Below are positions 43,165 through 51,618 of a DNA stretch of 64,000 nt, in pieces (position 1 is the stretch's first letter; each line of letters opens with the position of its first letter). The stretch comes from Bacilli bacterium (GTDB lineage Bacteria; Bacillota_I; Bacilli_A; RFN20; UBA1709), in NCBI GenBank assembly GCA_017457045.1, contig JAFTIF010000003.1, forward strand, positions 62,001 to 126,000, given 5' to 3'. A program made the position numbers and the translations under genes. A model generated the notes under the pieces. It made no database searches. It was given only the letters and a program-made list of their open reading frames with translations, and had not been told where the DNA came from.

Positions 43165-44040
43165 ATGGAAAAATATGAAGTAATTAAGTTTAAAGATGAT
43201 GAATTTGAAATGGATGTGAATGTATCTCCGAACGAGGAGACTGTTTGGCTTACACAAAATCAACTTGTTTTATTATTTGATACTACAAAACAAAATATCA
43301 GTTTACATATTAATAATATATTTAAGGAAAATGAATTATTAAAAAAAGCAACTGTCAAGGAAATTTTGACAGTTCAAAATGAGGGAGGACGTTATATATC
43401 TAGGAAATTAAATTACTATAATTTAGATATGGTTTTAGCAATAGGATATAGAGTTAATTCTAAACGAGGCATTTTATTTAGAAAGTGGGCTAATAAAGTA
43501 TTAAAACAATATTTATTAAATGGATATGCTATTAATGAAAATAGAGTAGTTGTATCTAATGAGAACTTTATTAGACTTAGTAATGAAGTGACATCAATTA
43601 ATAATCGTCTTATTAAGATTGAAGATAAAGTGTTTGATAACTATGATAAGCATTCAATATTATTTAATGGTCAGTTTTATGATGCTTATACACTTATTCA
43701 ATCAATATTTGAAGAAGCAAATAAGGAGATAATAATTATTGATAATTATGTAGATAGGACTATTCTAGATAGATTAGTTATTAAGAAAATAGATGTTAAT
43801 ATAATTATTTATACTAAGAAAGATAGATGCAAATTACTAGATAAAGATATTGAAATGTTTAATAAACAATATGGAAGTTTAGTTATAAAATATACAGATA
43901 AAGTTCATGATAGATATATAATAATAGATCAAATAAAACTATATCATCTAGGAGCATCTATCAAAGATTTAGGGAAAAAGATATTCTCGATAAATGGGTT
44001 AAGCAATGAGTTAATAAATATATTAGTTACTAAACTATAA
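43165..44040 (+). CDS. RhuM-family protein with PLD-like C-terminal domain
   Basis: 291 residues. N-terminal RhuM signature: VWLTQNQLVLLFDTTKQN, VQNEGGRYISRKLNYYNLD, LAIGYRVNSKRG and FRKWANKVLKQYLLNGYAIN, a DNA-binding-like domain found on mobile and virulence islands. The C-terminal part (about 160-285) has HDRYIIIDQIKLYHLGASIKDLGKK, a PLD-superfamily-like pattern with HxR in place of HxK. Similar two-domain proteins are linked to phage defence or toxicity by context, not experiment here. It stands alone among housekeeping genes behind an attenuator-like hairpin. Confidence 0.75.
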   Translation: MEKYEVIKFKDDEFEMDVNVSPNEETVWLTQNQLVLLFDTTKQNISLHINNIFKENELLKKATVKEILTVQNEGGRYISRKLNYYNLDMVLAIGYRVNSKRGILFRKWANKVLKQYLLNGYAINENRVVVSNENFIRLSNEVTSINNRLIKIEDKVFDNYDKHSILFNGQFYDAYTLIQSIFEEANKEIIIIDNYVDRTILDRLVIKKIDVNIIIYTKKDRCKLLDKDIEMFNKQYGSLVIKYTDKVHDRYIIIDQIKLYHLGASIKDLGKKIFSINGLSNELINILVTKL

Positions 44041-44154
44041 AAAGAATTTATAAAAAAAATACATAAGTTCAATTTGATGATAAAGTTTATTTAATTTATA
44101 TTATTACTAGATTAAATTGTTTGAATTATATATAATTTATACGAGGTGTTATAT

Positions 44155-45009
44155 GTGAGTAAAATATATCTAATTGATAAAAGAGTTGGATGGACTAGTC
44201 ATGATGTAGTTGGAAAGTCAAAAAGATTACTTAATACTAAGAAAGTTGGTCACTGTGGTACATTGGATCCTTTTGCTACAGGTCTTTTAGTTGTGTTTTC
44301 TAATCATGCTACAAAATTAGCTCGTTTTATCGAAGCAGAAGATAAGACTTACATTGCGACTTTAAAACTAGGAGAAAGAACTGCATCTGGCGATACAGAG
44401 GGTAGTGTAATTGAAACTAAAAAAGTTCCTAGTTTAAATGAAGAAATGATTAATAATGTATTAGCTTCTTTTATTGGCAAGCAAAATCAATTGCCACCTA
44501 TGTATTCTGCTTTAAAAGTAGATGGAAGAAGACTATATGAATATGCAAGAGAAAATGTTGAAATTGAAAGAAAAGCAAGAGAAATCGAAATCTTCGATAT
44601 TAAGATGTTAAGTTATAAAGATAATATCTTAGAGTTCGAAGTATCTTGTAGCAAAGGTACATATGTAAGAGTTTTAGGCGAAGATATCGCATCTAGACTT
44701 AATACTGTTGGTCATTTAATAGCCTTAAGAAGAACTAGAATTGGTGCATATAGAATAGAGGATGCGATTGATGTAGAAGAAGTGTCTAAAGAAAAAGGTA
44801 TCGATTTATATCATGCACTATCATTTATGGATAGACATTTTATTAAAGATGAAGAGTATAGTGATATCTTTAATGGTAAAGATTTAACAGTAAATAGCGA
44901 TAAACAATATGTAGTTGTATGTGATACACACGAACATGCATTAGCTATTTATGAAAAAGTAGGAGTTAATAAGTATCATTGTTGCAGAGGGTTATGGGGA
45001 TTAAGATGA
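44155..45009 (+). CDS. truB: tRNA pseudouridine-55 synthase
   Basis: 284 residues with the catalytic GHCGTLDPFATG (Asp), KTYIATLKLG and YSALKVDGRRLYEYAR. Forms pseudouridine 55 in the T-loop of tRNAs. GTG start 44155 chosen after ACGAGGTG. It ends in TGA that overlaps the ribF ATG (ATGA), usual coupling for truB-ribF, and further evidence that TGA is a stop. Confidence 0.96.
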   Translation: MSKIYLIDKRVGWTSHDVVGKSKRLLNTKKVGHCGTLDPFATGLLVVFSNHATKLARFIEAEDKTYIATLKLGERTASGDTEGSVIETKKVPSLNEEMINNVLASFIGKQNQLPPMYSALKVDGRRLYEYARENVEIERKAREIEIFDIKMLSYKDNILEFEVSCSKGTYVRVLGEDIASRLNTVGHLIALRRTRIGAYRIEDAIDVEEVSKEKGIDLYHALSFMDRHFIKDEEYSDIFNGKDLTVNSDKQYVVVCDTHEHALAIYEKVGVNKYHCCRGLWGLR

Positions 45010-45908
45010 AGAAGATAAAAGTAAATATTCCTGTATCTATACAAAATGAACCTATTGCAATTTGTTTGGGTAATTTTGATGGGATACATAAAGGACATCA
45101 AAAATTAATAGAAAAAACTGTTGAAGTGGCAAAAAATAATAACATTGCTTCAGCTTTTTTCACATTCTCATCAAATCCTAGAAAATTCTTCTCAAAAGAT
45201 AGATATTCTCAATTAACATCAATTGATGATCGTAAAGAATTAGTCGAAGAATATGGGATAGATTTATTTGTTGAATTTGAATTTAATCAAGAAACAATGA
45301 ATTTATCTTATGAAGAATTTATAGAAAAAGTATTAATTCCTTTGAATGTGAAATATGTTATTTGTGGCTTTGACTATAGTTTCGGTAAATTTGGAGCCGG
45401 AAAAGTCAAAGATTTAATGGAATTAAGTCAAAAAAGATATGAAGTTATTGTAATTGATGAATTAGAATATTTAAATTCTAAAGTATCAACAACTCGTATT
45501 ATGAATGAGCTTTCTAATGGGAATATTGATCTAGTTAATAAACTTTTAGGAAGAGAGTATAGTATTAAAGGTAAAGTGGTTAAAGGTCTAAATAATGGTA
45601 AAAAGATTGGATTTCCGACTATAAATATAGATAATGGAGAGTATTTTTTACCTAAAAATGGTGTTTATGGGCTTGAAGTTACTATAAATGATGAAAAAAT
45701 TCGTGGAATTGGTAATATTGGGACTCATCCTACTATATCTAAGTTAGAAAAATCCATTTTAGAAATCCATTTGCTCGATTTTTCCAAGGAAATTTACGGG
45801 GAAAATGTACTTATTACCTTCAAAAAGTACCTTAGAGATGAGCAAGAATTTTCAAGTATTGAAGAATTAAAAAAACAAATAAAAATCGATACTTTTTCGA
45901 AATTTTAG
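45006..45908 (+). CDS. ribF: Bifunctional riboflavin kinase/FAD synthetase
   Basis: Makes FMN and FAD from riboflavin. 300 residues: N-terminal adenylyltransferase with CLGNFDGIHKGHQKL and STTRIM, C-terminal kinase with GFPTINI, PKNGVYGLEV and YLRDEQEF. The start is the ATG overlapping the truB stop. Confidence 0.95.
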   Translation: MKKIKVNIPVSIQNEPIAICLGNFDGIHKGHQKLIEKTVEVAKNNNIASAFFTFSSNPRKFFSKDRYSQLTSIDDRKELVEEYGIDLFVEFEFNQETMNLSYEEFIEKVLIPLNVKYVICGFDYSFGKFGAGKVKDLMELSQKRYEVIVIDELEYLNSKVSTTRIMNELSNGNIDLVNKLLGREYSIKGKVVKGLNNGKKIGFPTINIDNGEYFLPKNGVYGLEVTINDEKIRGIGNIGTHPTISKLEKSILEIHLLDFSKEIYGENVLITFKKYLRDEQEFSSIEELKKQIKIDTFSKF

Positions 45909-45910
45909 GG

Positions 45911-45940
45911 TTGATTTTTATATGTGTTTTTAGTTATAAT
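45911..45940 (+). promoter_or_regulatory. Promoter of membrane/UDG-like gene
   Basis: TTGATT (45911-45916), 18-base spacer, TATAAT (45935-45940), followed by an AAGGATGTG ribosome binding site. Confidence 0.7.
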
Positions 45941-45960
45941 AAAAACAAGGATGTGATATT

Positions 45961-48318
45961 ATGAAGAAAATAATGAATACGTTATTAGTTCTCGTTTGGT
46001 TTTTAGCATTAGCAGGTATCGTTTTACCTCTAATTCCTAATCTCGAACCTGTAACTGAATTTTTAGCAGGAATTAAGTACTATTTAATCGCTGGATTCCT
46101 AGTTTTAACTTTAATCGGTATTGCTTTAATGGTATTTGCAAAATATCGTAGTGAAGTTAATGATGATGAAAAAGTCTTAAGATTAAAAGATGACAAGAAA
46201 ATTCCTACAGTCAAAGAAAAAGAACAATTATTTGCTGATTTACAATTAGCTGAGTTCACTTTAGATGGAGAAGAAAAAGCAGGAGCAAAACCTGGTGAAG
46301 CTTTAACAAGAAAAAGAATGCTTCGTGAAGCATTAGTTGTTACAACTTTATCTAAGAAAGAACAAAAGAAATTAGCAAAACAACAAGCTAGAGCAAATGA
46401 AAAAGCTGCAAGAGCTAGAGCTTCAAAAGGCGTATATTTGATTAATAATATGCCTAGACAAGATTTAGTTCCAGTTAAGAATAGAAAACATTCATGGTTA
46501 GTTTGGTTATTCTTTGTTGTATTCTATTGTGTAATGGCATATGGATACAGTGGTTTAATCGTTGCTAATCCATCAGTTGAACCAAATGTTACAGGAATTC
46601 ATGTTTATATTTATATGGCAGTTCCTGCAGTAGCTTTACTATTATTCTTAATTATCTTTATCGTTTCATTAGTAAAACGTAAAAATGTTTTACCAGCATT
46701 TGGTGTATTAGTATTAGCTTACACATTATTAATTAGATATAGTGTTGTTTTATGTGATGAATTTGGTTTATTCGATTTATCAAATATCATGGGTATGTTA
46801 ACAAATGTTCCTTACTTATTATTCAACGTTGGTTTCTTAGGAACAGTTATTATGTTAATTATCTTTATTTGTCATTATGCTAAACCAAAATACAAATATT
46901 TAACTCATGAAGAATTAAGAAAACAAGAAGAAAAATTAATTGCTAAAGAACAAGCTGTTGCAGATAAAATGGCTGCTAAAGAAGCTAAAAAAGCTGCAAA
47001 AGAAAAAGCAGAAGAAGATGCACGTTTAGCTAAAGAAGCAAAAGAGGCAGAAGAAGCTGCTGCAAAAGAAGCAGAAGAACAAGCAGCAAGAGAAGCTGCA
47101 GAACAAGCTAGATTAGCAGAAGAACAAGCTGCTGCAGAACAAGCAGAACAAGAAAGATTAGCAAAAGAAGCAGAAGAAAAAGCAGCTGCAGAACAAGCTG
47201 AAATTGAAAGATTAGCTGCAGAACAAGTTGCTGAAGAAGCAAGATTAGCTGAAGAAGCAAGATTAGCAGAAGAAGCTGCTGCTAAAGAAGCTGCAGAACA
47301 AGCTAGATTAGTAGAAGAACAAGCTGCTGCAGAACAAGCAGAACAAGAAAGATTAGCAAAAGAAGCTGCAGAAAAAGCAGAACAAGAAAGAATTGCAAAA
47401 GAAAAAGAAGCTAAACATGCTGCATTATTAGCAGAAATCGCAAGATTAAATGCTGAAGAAAATGCAAGACGTGCTGCTAAAGAAGAAGCTAGAAGAGCTG
47501 CTGCAGAAAAAGCAGCTGCAGAAAAAGCAGAACAAGAAAGATTAGCAAAAGAAGCTGCAGAAAAAGAAGCAGCAGAAAAAGCTAAAAAACCTGCTAAATT
47601 AATTAAATTAAAATCAGCAGGAAAAACTAAAGTTCAATTATGGGATGGTTTAGATGTAAACGTAGCTGCAGGCTGGACACCATATATGGAACAAGAAAAA
47701 GAAAAACAATATTATAAAGATTTAATGGATTTCGTTAATAATGCATATAAAGGCAATAACGTATATCCTGCAAAAGAAAACTTATTCAAATGTTTCGAAT
47801 ACACAGATCTTGCAAATACTAAAGTTGTTATTTTAGGTAAACTTCCTTTCTATAGAAAAGACCAAGCTGATGGTTTAGCTTATTCTACAAAAGCAGGAAG
47901 CGCTATGAACCAAACAACAAAAGTTATCGTTCAAGAAGCAGTTAATGACGTCGGTATTAAAAATGCTGATAAGGGATCATTCGTATCTTGGGCAAAACAA
48001 GGTGTATTATTACTTAACTCAATTATGACAGCACCAGCTGATAAACCAGCATCACACGCAGATTGTGGTTGGGTAGAATTCACAGATGGTATTATTAAAC
48101 AATTAAATGAAGATGCTAGACCTAAAGTATTCATCCTTTGGGGCGAATATGCTAGAGATAAAGTTTCTTTAATCACAAATCCAAATCACATGATTTTAGA
48201 AGCACCAAACCCATCTCCATTATCAGCTGCTAACGGTTTCTATGGTAGCAAACCATTTAGTAGAACTAATGAATTCTTAGTAAATAATGGTTATGAACCA
48301 ATTAACTGGGAATTATAG
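45961..48318 (+). CDS. Membrane coiled-coil protein ending in a degenerate uracil-DNA glycosylase domain
   Basis: 785 residues: two helices (5-27, 39-61), a basic cytosolic loop, four more helices (about 178-308), then a 240-residue Ala/Glu/Lys coiled coil (about 316-555) and a family 1 UDG-like domain (about 562-785). UDG recognition: VVILGKLPFYRKDQADGLAYS, LLLNSIMTA with N686, HADCGWVEFTD, FILWGEYA and APNPSPLSA. In active UNG the first motif reads GQDPYH and the last HPSPLS; here the catalytic Asp is Leu628 and the His is Asn750. The enzyme should be dead, leaving perhaps DNA binding at the membrane. Confidence 0.85.
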   Translation: MKKIMNTLLVLVWFLALAGIVLPLIPNLEPVTEFLAGIKYYLIAGFLVLTLIGIALMVFAKYRSEVNDDEKVLRLKDDKKIPTVKEKEQLFADLQLAEFTLDGEEKAGAKPGEALTRKRMLREALVVTTLSKKEQKKLAKQQARANEKAARARASKGVYLINNMPRQDLVPVKNRKHSWLVWLFFVVFYCVMAYGYSGLIVANPSVEPNVTGIHVYIYMAVPAVALLLFLIIFIVSLVKRKNVLPAFGVLVLAYTLLIRYSVVLCDEFGLFDLSNIMGMLTNVPYLLFNVGFLGTVIMLIIFICHYAKPKYKYLTHEELRKQEEKLIAKEQAVADKMAAKEAKKAAKEKAEEDARLAKEAKEAEEAAAKEAEEQAAREAAEQARLAEEQAAAEQAEQERLAKEAEEKAAAEQAEIERLAAEQVAEEARLAEEARLAEEAAAKEAAEQARLVEEQAAAEQAEQERLAKEAAEKAEQERIAKEKEAKHAALLAEIARLNAEENARRAAKEEARRAAAEKAAAEKAEQERLAKEAAEKEAAEKAKKPAKLIKLKSAGKTKVQLWDGLDVNVAAGWTPYMEQEKEKQYYKDLMDFVNNAYKGNNVYPAKENLFKCFEYTDLANTKVVILGKLPFYRKDQADGLAYSTKAGSAMNQTTKVIVQEAVNDVGIKNADKGSFVSWAKQGVLLLNSIMTAPADKPASHADCGWVEFTDGIIKQLNEDARPKVFILWGEYARDKVSLITNPNHMILEAPNPSPLSAANGFYGSKPFSRTNEFLVNNGYEPINWEL
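47091..47171 (+). repeat. 81-base direct repeat, copy 1
   Basis: Identical except one base to 47286-47366, offset 195 bases (65 codons), within the coiled coil. In-frame, so duplication lengthens the coil without a frameshift. Confidence 0.8.
47286..47366 (+). repeat. 81-base direct repeat, copy 2
   Basis: Second copy of 47091-47171; the single difference changes Ala to Val. A further partial echo occurs near 47515-47580. Confidence 0.8.
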
Positions 48319-48329
48319 TAAAAAAACAC

Positions 48330-48446
48330 TTGCATAAATAACATATTTCGTGTATTATGATTAGGCGTTAACTATTTCTAGGTTTATCGATAACTCCAAC
48401 GATTTACTTGGATATAGCTGCAAATATATTTTAGGAGGAAAAGAAA
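48330..48446 (+). promoter_or_regulatory. Promoter and leader of rpsO
   Basis: TTGCAT (48330-48335), 17-base spacer, TATTAT (48353-48358), then about 80 bases of leader before TTTTAGGAGG. rpsO leaders often fold to bind S15 for autoregulation; the leader contains candidate short pairings but I cannot assign a known fold. Confidence 0.5.
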
Positions 48447-48716
48447 ATGGCATTAACAAAAGAAAGAGTTGCTGAATTAGTTGCTCAATACGGACGTAAA
48501 GAAGGAGATACAGGTTCTCCAGAAGTACAAATCGCTGTATTAACAGAACAAATCAATATTTTAACAGCTCACTTAAAAACACACATCCACGACAACCACT
48601 CAAGAAGAGGATTATTAATTCTTGTTGGTAAAAGAAGAGGATTATTAGATTATTTAAAATCTAAAGATGAAGAACGTTATGTTGCAATCATCAAAGCTTT
48701 AAATATCAGAAAGTAG
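48447..48716 (+). CDS. rpsO: Ribosomal protein S15
   Basis: 89 residues with the S15 landmarks [30 protein letters not shown] and [11 protein letters not shown] that bind the 16S three-way junction. TTAGGAGG precedes the ATG. Followed by an unknown small membrane gene and pnp, with rpsO-pnp proximity as in many bacteria. Confidence 0.98.
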   Translation: MALTKERVAELVAQYGRKEGDTGSPEVQIAVLTEQINILTAHLKTHIHDNHSRRGLLILVGKRRGLLDYLKSKDEERYVAIIKALNIRK

Positions 48717-48726
48717 TAGTTAATGA

Positions 48727-48751
48727 TAAGACCAGCGTTTGCTGGTCTTTA
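48727..48751 (+). terminator. Weak terminator after rpsO
   Basis: AGACCAGC/GCTGGTCT stem with GTTT loop but only three T residues before A residues. Confidence 0.5.
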
Positions 48752-48772
48752 AATTCTTAGGAGGAAATTATT

Positions 48773-49099
48773 ATGTGGGATTATTTATATACACATGATT
48801 TTTTACGAATGATTATTATGGCACTTGTATTATTTCCAATGATTGTAGCAGGTGCATTGCTTCGTAAAAATAATAAAAAAGCACCATATTATAATAAATT
48901 AGGTATAATTGCTCACTTTATGTCAGCAGTCATGGCTGTGTTACTTGTTTTTGGAGATTATTATATTGGATATTTTCCATTTGGTCTTACAACATATTTA
49001 ATTGGTGTTGGAGCATCTTTAGTTATAGTAATTGCTTTTGCAATTATTTGGCTAGTATTCCATATCCGTTACAAAAAATCATTTTTAATTATTGAATAA
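48773..49099 (+). CDS. Small three-helix membrane protein
   Basis: 108 residues with hydrophobic helices at about 8-30, 44-62 and 70-98 separated by short charged loops (RKNNKKAPYYNK; FHIRYKKS). No family recognised. TAGGAGGAAAT lies upstream and a strong terminator follows. Sits between rpsO and pnp. Confidence 0.65.
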   Translation: MWDYLYTHDFLRMIIMALVLFPMIVAGALLRKNNKKAPYYNKLGIIAHFMSAVMAVLLVFGDYYIGYFPFGLTTYLIGVGASLVIVIAFAIIWLVFHIRYKKSFLIIE

Positions 49100-49120
49100 C
49101 CCTTTATGGGTTATTTTTTT
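49095..49120 (+). terminator. Terminator before pnp
   Basis: AATAACCC/GGGTTATT with a 5-base loop and T-run. Confidence 0.85.
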
Positions 49121-49175
49121 ATAATATTAGCCAGTTTTAATATTTGAAGTTTTTTATGCAGAAAGAGCATTTTTA

Positions 49176-49194
49176 TATGCAGAATATGTGCATA
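49176..49194. repeat. Palindrome in pnp upstream region
   Basis: TATGCA and TGCATA flank GAATATG; related fragments ATGCAGAAAGAGCAT (49156-49170) and TGTGCATG (near 49220) lie close by. A pnp -10, TATAAT, is at 49274-49279. Possible regulator site or RNA hairpin; unproven. Confidence 0.35.
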
Positions 49195-49311
49195 AATTAT
49201 ATGTAATGAATATAATTATTGTGCATGTTAATACTTTTAAAAAATTTTTCTATCATTTATTAAATAAATGTAGTATAATTTATAAGGTTAAAATAAAATG
49301 AGGTGAAGAGT

Positions 49312-51462
49312 ATGCCAAAACAAATGTTCACAAAAGAGTTTTGTGGAAAAGTCCTTACAGTAGAGGTAGGGGAAATCGCTAAACAAGCAGATGGTTCAGC
49401 GATCATTAGATATAACGATACAGTTATATTATCAACAGCTTGTGCAAGTCACGTTGCTAAAGATACTGATTTCTTCCCATTAACAGTAACTTTTGAAGAA
49501 AAGTTATATGCAGTTGGTAAGATTCCAGGAAGCTTCTTAAGAAGAGAAGGTCGTCCAGGAGAACATGCTACATTAACAGCACGTTTAATCGATAGACCAT
49601 TAAGACCATTATTCTCAGAAGGTTTTAGAAACGAAGTTCAAGTTGTAAATACAGTATTATCAGTAGACCAAGATGCAACACCTGAAATGGCAGCTATGTT
49701 TGGTTCAAGCTTAGCTTTATGTATTTCAGATATTCCATTTGATGGACCAGTTGCAGGAGTTTATGTTGGAAGAGTTAACGGTGAATTCGTTATCAACCCA
49801 ACAAAAGAAGAACAAGAAAAATCAGATATTTCATTAGCAGTAGCAGGTACAGCAACAGCTATTAACATGGTTGAAGCAGGTGCTAAAGAAGTTGATGAAA
49901 GCGTAATGTTAGAAGCTATTATGTTTGGTCATGAAGCAATTAAAGAATTAGTTGCTTTCCAAAATGAAATTATTGCTAAAGTTGGTAAAGAAAAAAGAGA
50001 AATCGAATTATACCAAGTTGAAGATGCATTAAGAGCTGAAGTAGAAGCATTATGTAAAGATAGATTAATCGAAGCTGTTCGTATTAAAGAAAAATTAGAA
50101 AGATACGGAAAAATCGATGAAATCGAAGAAGAAATGTTAAACATTTATGAAGAAAAAGAATACGCTGACGAAAAAGAAAAGAAATTAGTCTTAAAACAAG
50201 TTAAAGACATTTGTCATGATGTTGTTAAAGATGAATTCAGACGTTTAGTATCAGTTGATAAAATTAGACCAGATGGTAGAAAAATCGATGAAATTCGTCC
50301 TTTAGATGCACAAATCGATTTATTACCAAGAGTACACGGTAGCGCTATGTTTACACGTGGTGAAACTCAAGTAGTTTCAGTTTGTACATTAGGTGCTCAA
50401 AACGATTACCAAATTATCGATAACATCACAGAAGATGAACAAAAACGTTTCATGCACCACTATAACTTCCCACCATTCTCAGTTGGTGAAGTTGGTAGAA
50501 TGGGAACTCCAGGAAGAAGAGAAATTGGTCACGGAGCTTTAGGTGAAAGAGCATTATCTCAAGTTATTCCTAGTGTAGAAACATTCCCATATACAATCCG
50601 TGTTGTTTCAGAAGTATTTGAATCAAACGGTTCATCATCACAAGCATCAATTTGTGCTGCTACAATGGCATTAATGGCTGCAGGTGTACCAATTAAAGCA
50701 CCTGTTGCAGGTATTGCTATGGGCTTAATCACTAATGGACCTTTAGAAGAAGGACATCCTTATACTGTATTAACAGATATCCAAGGTATGGAAGACCACT
50801 TAGGTGATATGGACTTTAAAGTAGCAGGTACAAGAGATGGTGTCTGTGCATTACAAATGGATATTAAAATTTCAGGTATCAACCGTGAAATTTTATCAAT
50901 TGCATTAGCTCAAGCTAATAAAGCAAGAATGGAAATCTTAGATACAATCGAAGCATGTATTGCAGAACCTAGAGAAAAGGTTGGTAAATATGCACCTAAG
51001 ATCCACCAAATGAAGATTGATGTAGATAAGATCAAAGATGTTATCGGTCCAGGCGGTAAGAAAATTAATGAAATTATCGCTGCATGTGATAACGTTAAGA
51101 TTGATATCGAACAAGATGGCTCAATCGTTATTTACCATAATGAATATGAACCATTAGAAAAAGCAGCTAAGATGATTGAAGCAATCGCTAAAGTTGCTAA
51201 AGTTGGAGAAATCTATGATGGTAAGGTTACTCGTATCGAAGCTTATGGAGCATTCGTTGAAATCTTCCCTAACTGTGAAGGTTTAGTACACGTTTCTAAA
51301 TTAGCTCACGAAAGAGTAGAACATCCAAAAGATATCTTAAAATTAGGAGATACAATTAAAGTTATCGTAACTGGAATTGATGAAAAAGGTAAAGTAAGCT
51401 TATCAAGAAAAGAATTATTACCTAAGCCTCCTAAACAAGTAAAAGAAAAACCAGCTGAATAG
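49312..51462 (+). CDS. pnp: Polynucleotide phosphorylase
   Basis: 3'-5' phosphorolytic exoribonuclease of the degradosome. 716 residues with two RNase PH domains ([22 protein letters not shown] in the first; [13 protein letters not shown] to HMTSSSQAS-like region in the second), KH domain with [12 protein letters not shown], and C-terminal S1 domain ([17 protein letters not shown]). Start ATG 49312 follows GAGGTGAAG, within which an in-frame GTG lies. Acts with RNase J seen elsewhere in the window. Confidence 0.97.
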   Translation: MPKQMFTKEFCGKVLTVEVGEIAKQADGSAIIRYNDTVILSTACASHVAKDTDFFPLTVTFEEKLYAVGKIPGSFLRREGRPGEHATLTARLIDRPLRPLFSEGFRNEVQVVNTVLSVDQDATPEMAAMFGSSLALCISDIPFDGPVAGVYVGRVNGEFVINPTKEEQEKSDISLAVAGTATAINMVEAGAKEVDESVMLEAIMFGHEAIKELVAFQNEIIAKVGKEKREIELYQVEDALRAEVEALCKDRLIEAVRIKEKLERYGKIDEIEEEMLNIYEEKEYADEKEKKLVLKQVKDICHDVVKDEFRRLVSVDKIRPDGRKIDEIRPLDAQIDLLPRVHGSAMFTRGETQVVSVCTLGAQNDYQIIDNITEDEQKRFMHHYNFPPFSVGEVGRMGTPGRREIGHGALGERALSQVIPSVETFPYTIRVVSEVFESNGSSSQASICAATMALMAAGVPIKAPVAGIAMGLITNGPLEEGHPYTVLTDIQGMEDHLGDMDFKVAGTRDGVCALQMDIKISGINREILSIALAQANKARMEILDTIEACIAEPREKVGKYAPKIHQMKIDVDKIKDVIGPGGKKINEIIAACDNVKIDIEQDGSIVIYHNEYEPLEKAAKMIEAIAKVAKVGEIYDGKVTRIEAYGAFVEIFPNCEGLVHVSKLAHERVEHPKDILKLGDTIKVIVTGIDEKGKVSLSRKELLPKPPKQVKEKPAE

Positions 51463-51467
51463 TTAAT

Positions 51468-51500
51468 AAACCTAGAATCGATTATGGTTCTAGGTTTTTA
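51468..51500 (+). terminator. Terminator after pnp
   Basis: AAACCTAGAA with TTCTAGGTTT forming a stem followed by T-rich sequence. A second hairpin, ATTTGTC/GACAAAT with T-run at 51505-51530, may act in tandem. Confidence 0.75.
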
Positions 51501-51618
51501 TTATATTTGTCAAAATATGGACAAATTTTTATTTCTATGAAATAAGATGTTGTTCGCTTTTTTTCTTTCTTGAAGAACAATAATTTATTTGTTTAAATTT
51601 AAATGAGGTGATATGTTT

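Noticed and set aside
46900..47620. Dense repetitive DNA that might be a CRISPR or tandem array
   Set aside because: It is in-frame Ala/Glu/Lys coding sequence of a coiled coil; repeats vary in length and there are no spacers.
49140..49302. A tRNA or small RNA gene upstream of pnp
   Set aside because: Only short palindromes are seen; no cloverleaf, promoter-terminator pair or GC-rich stem.
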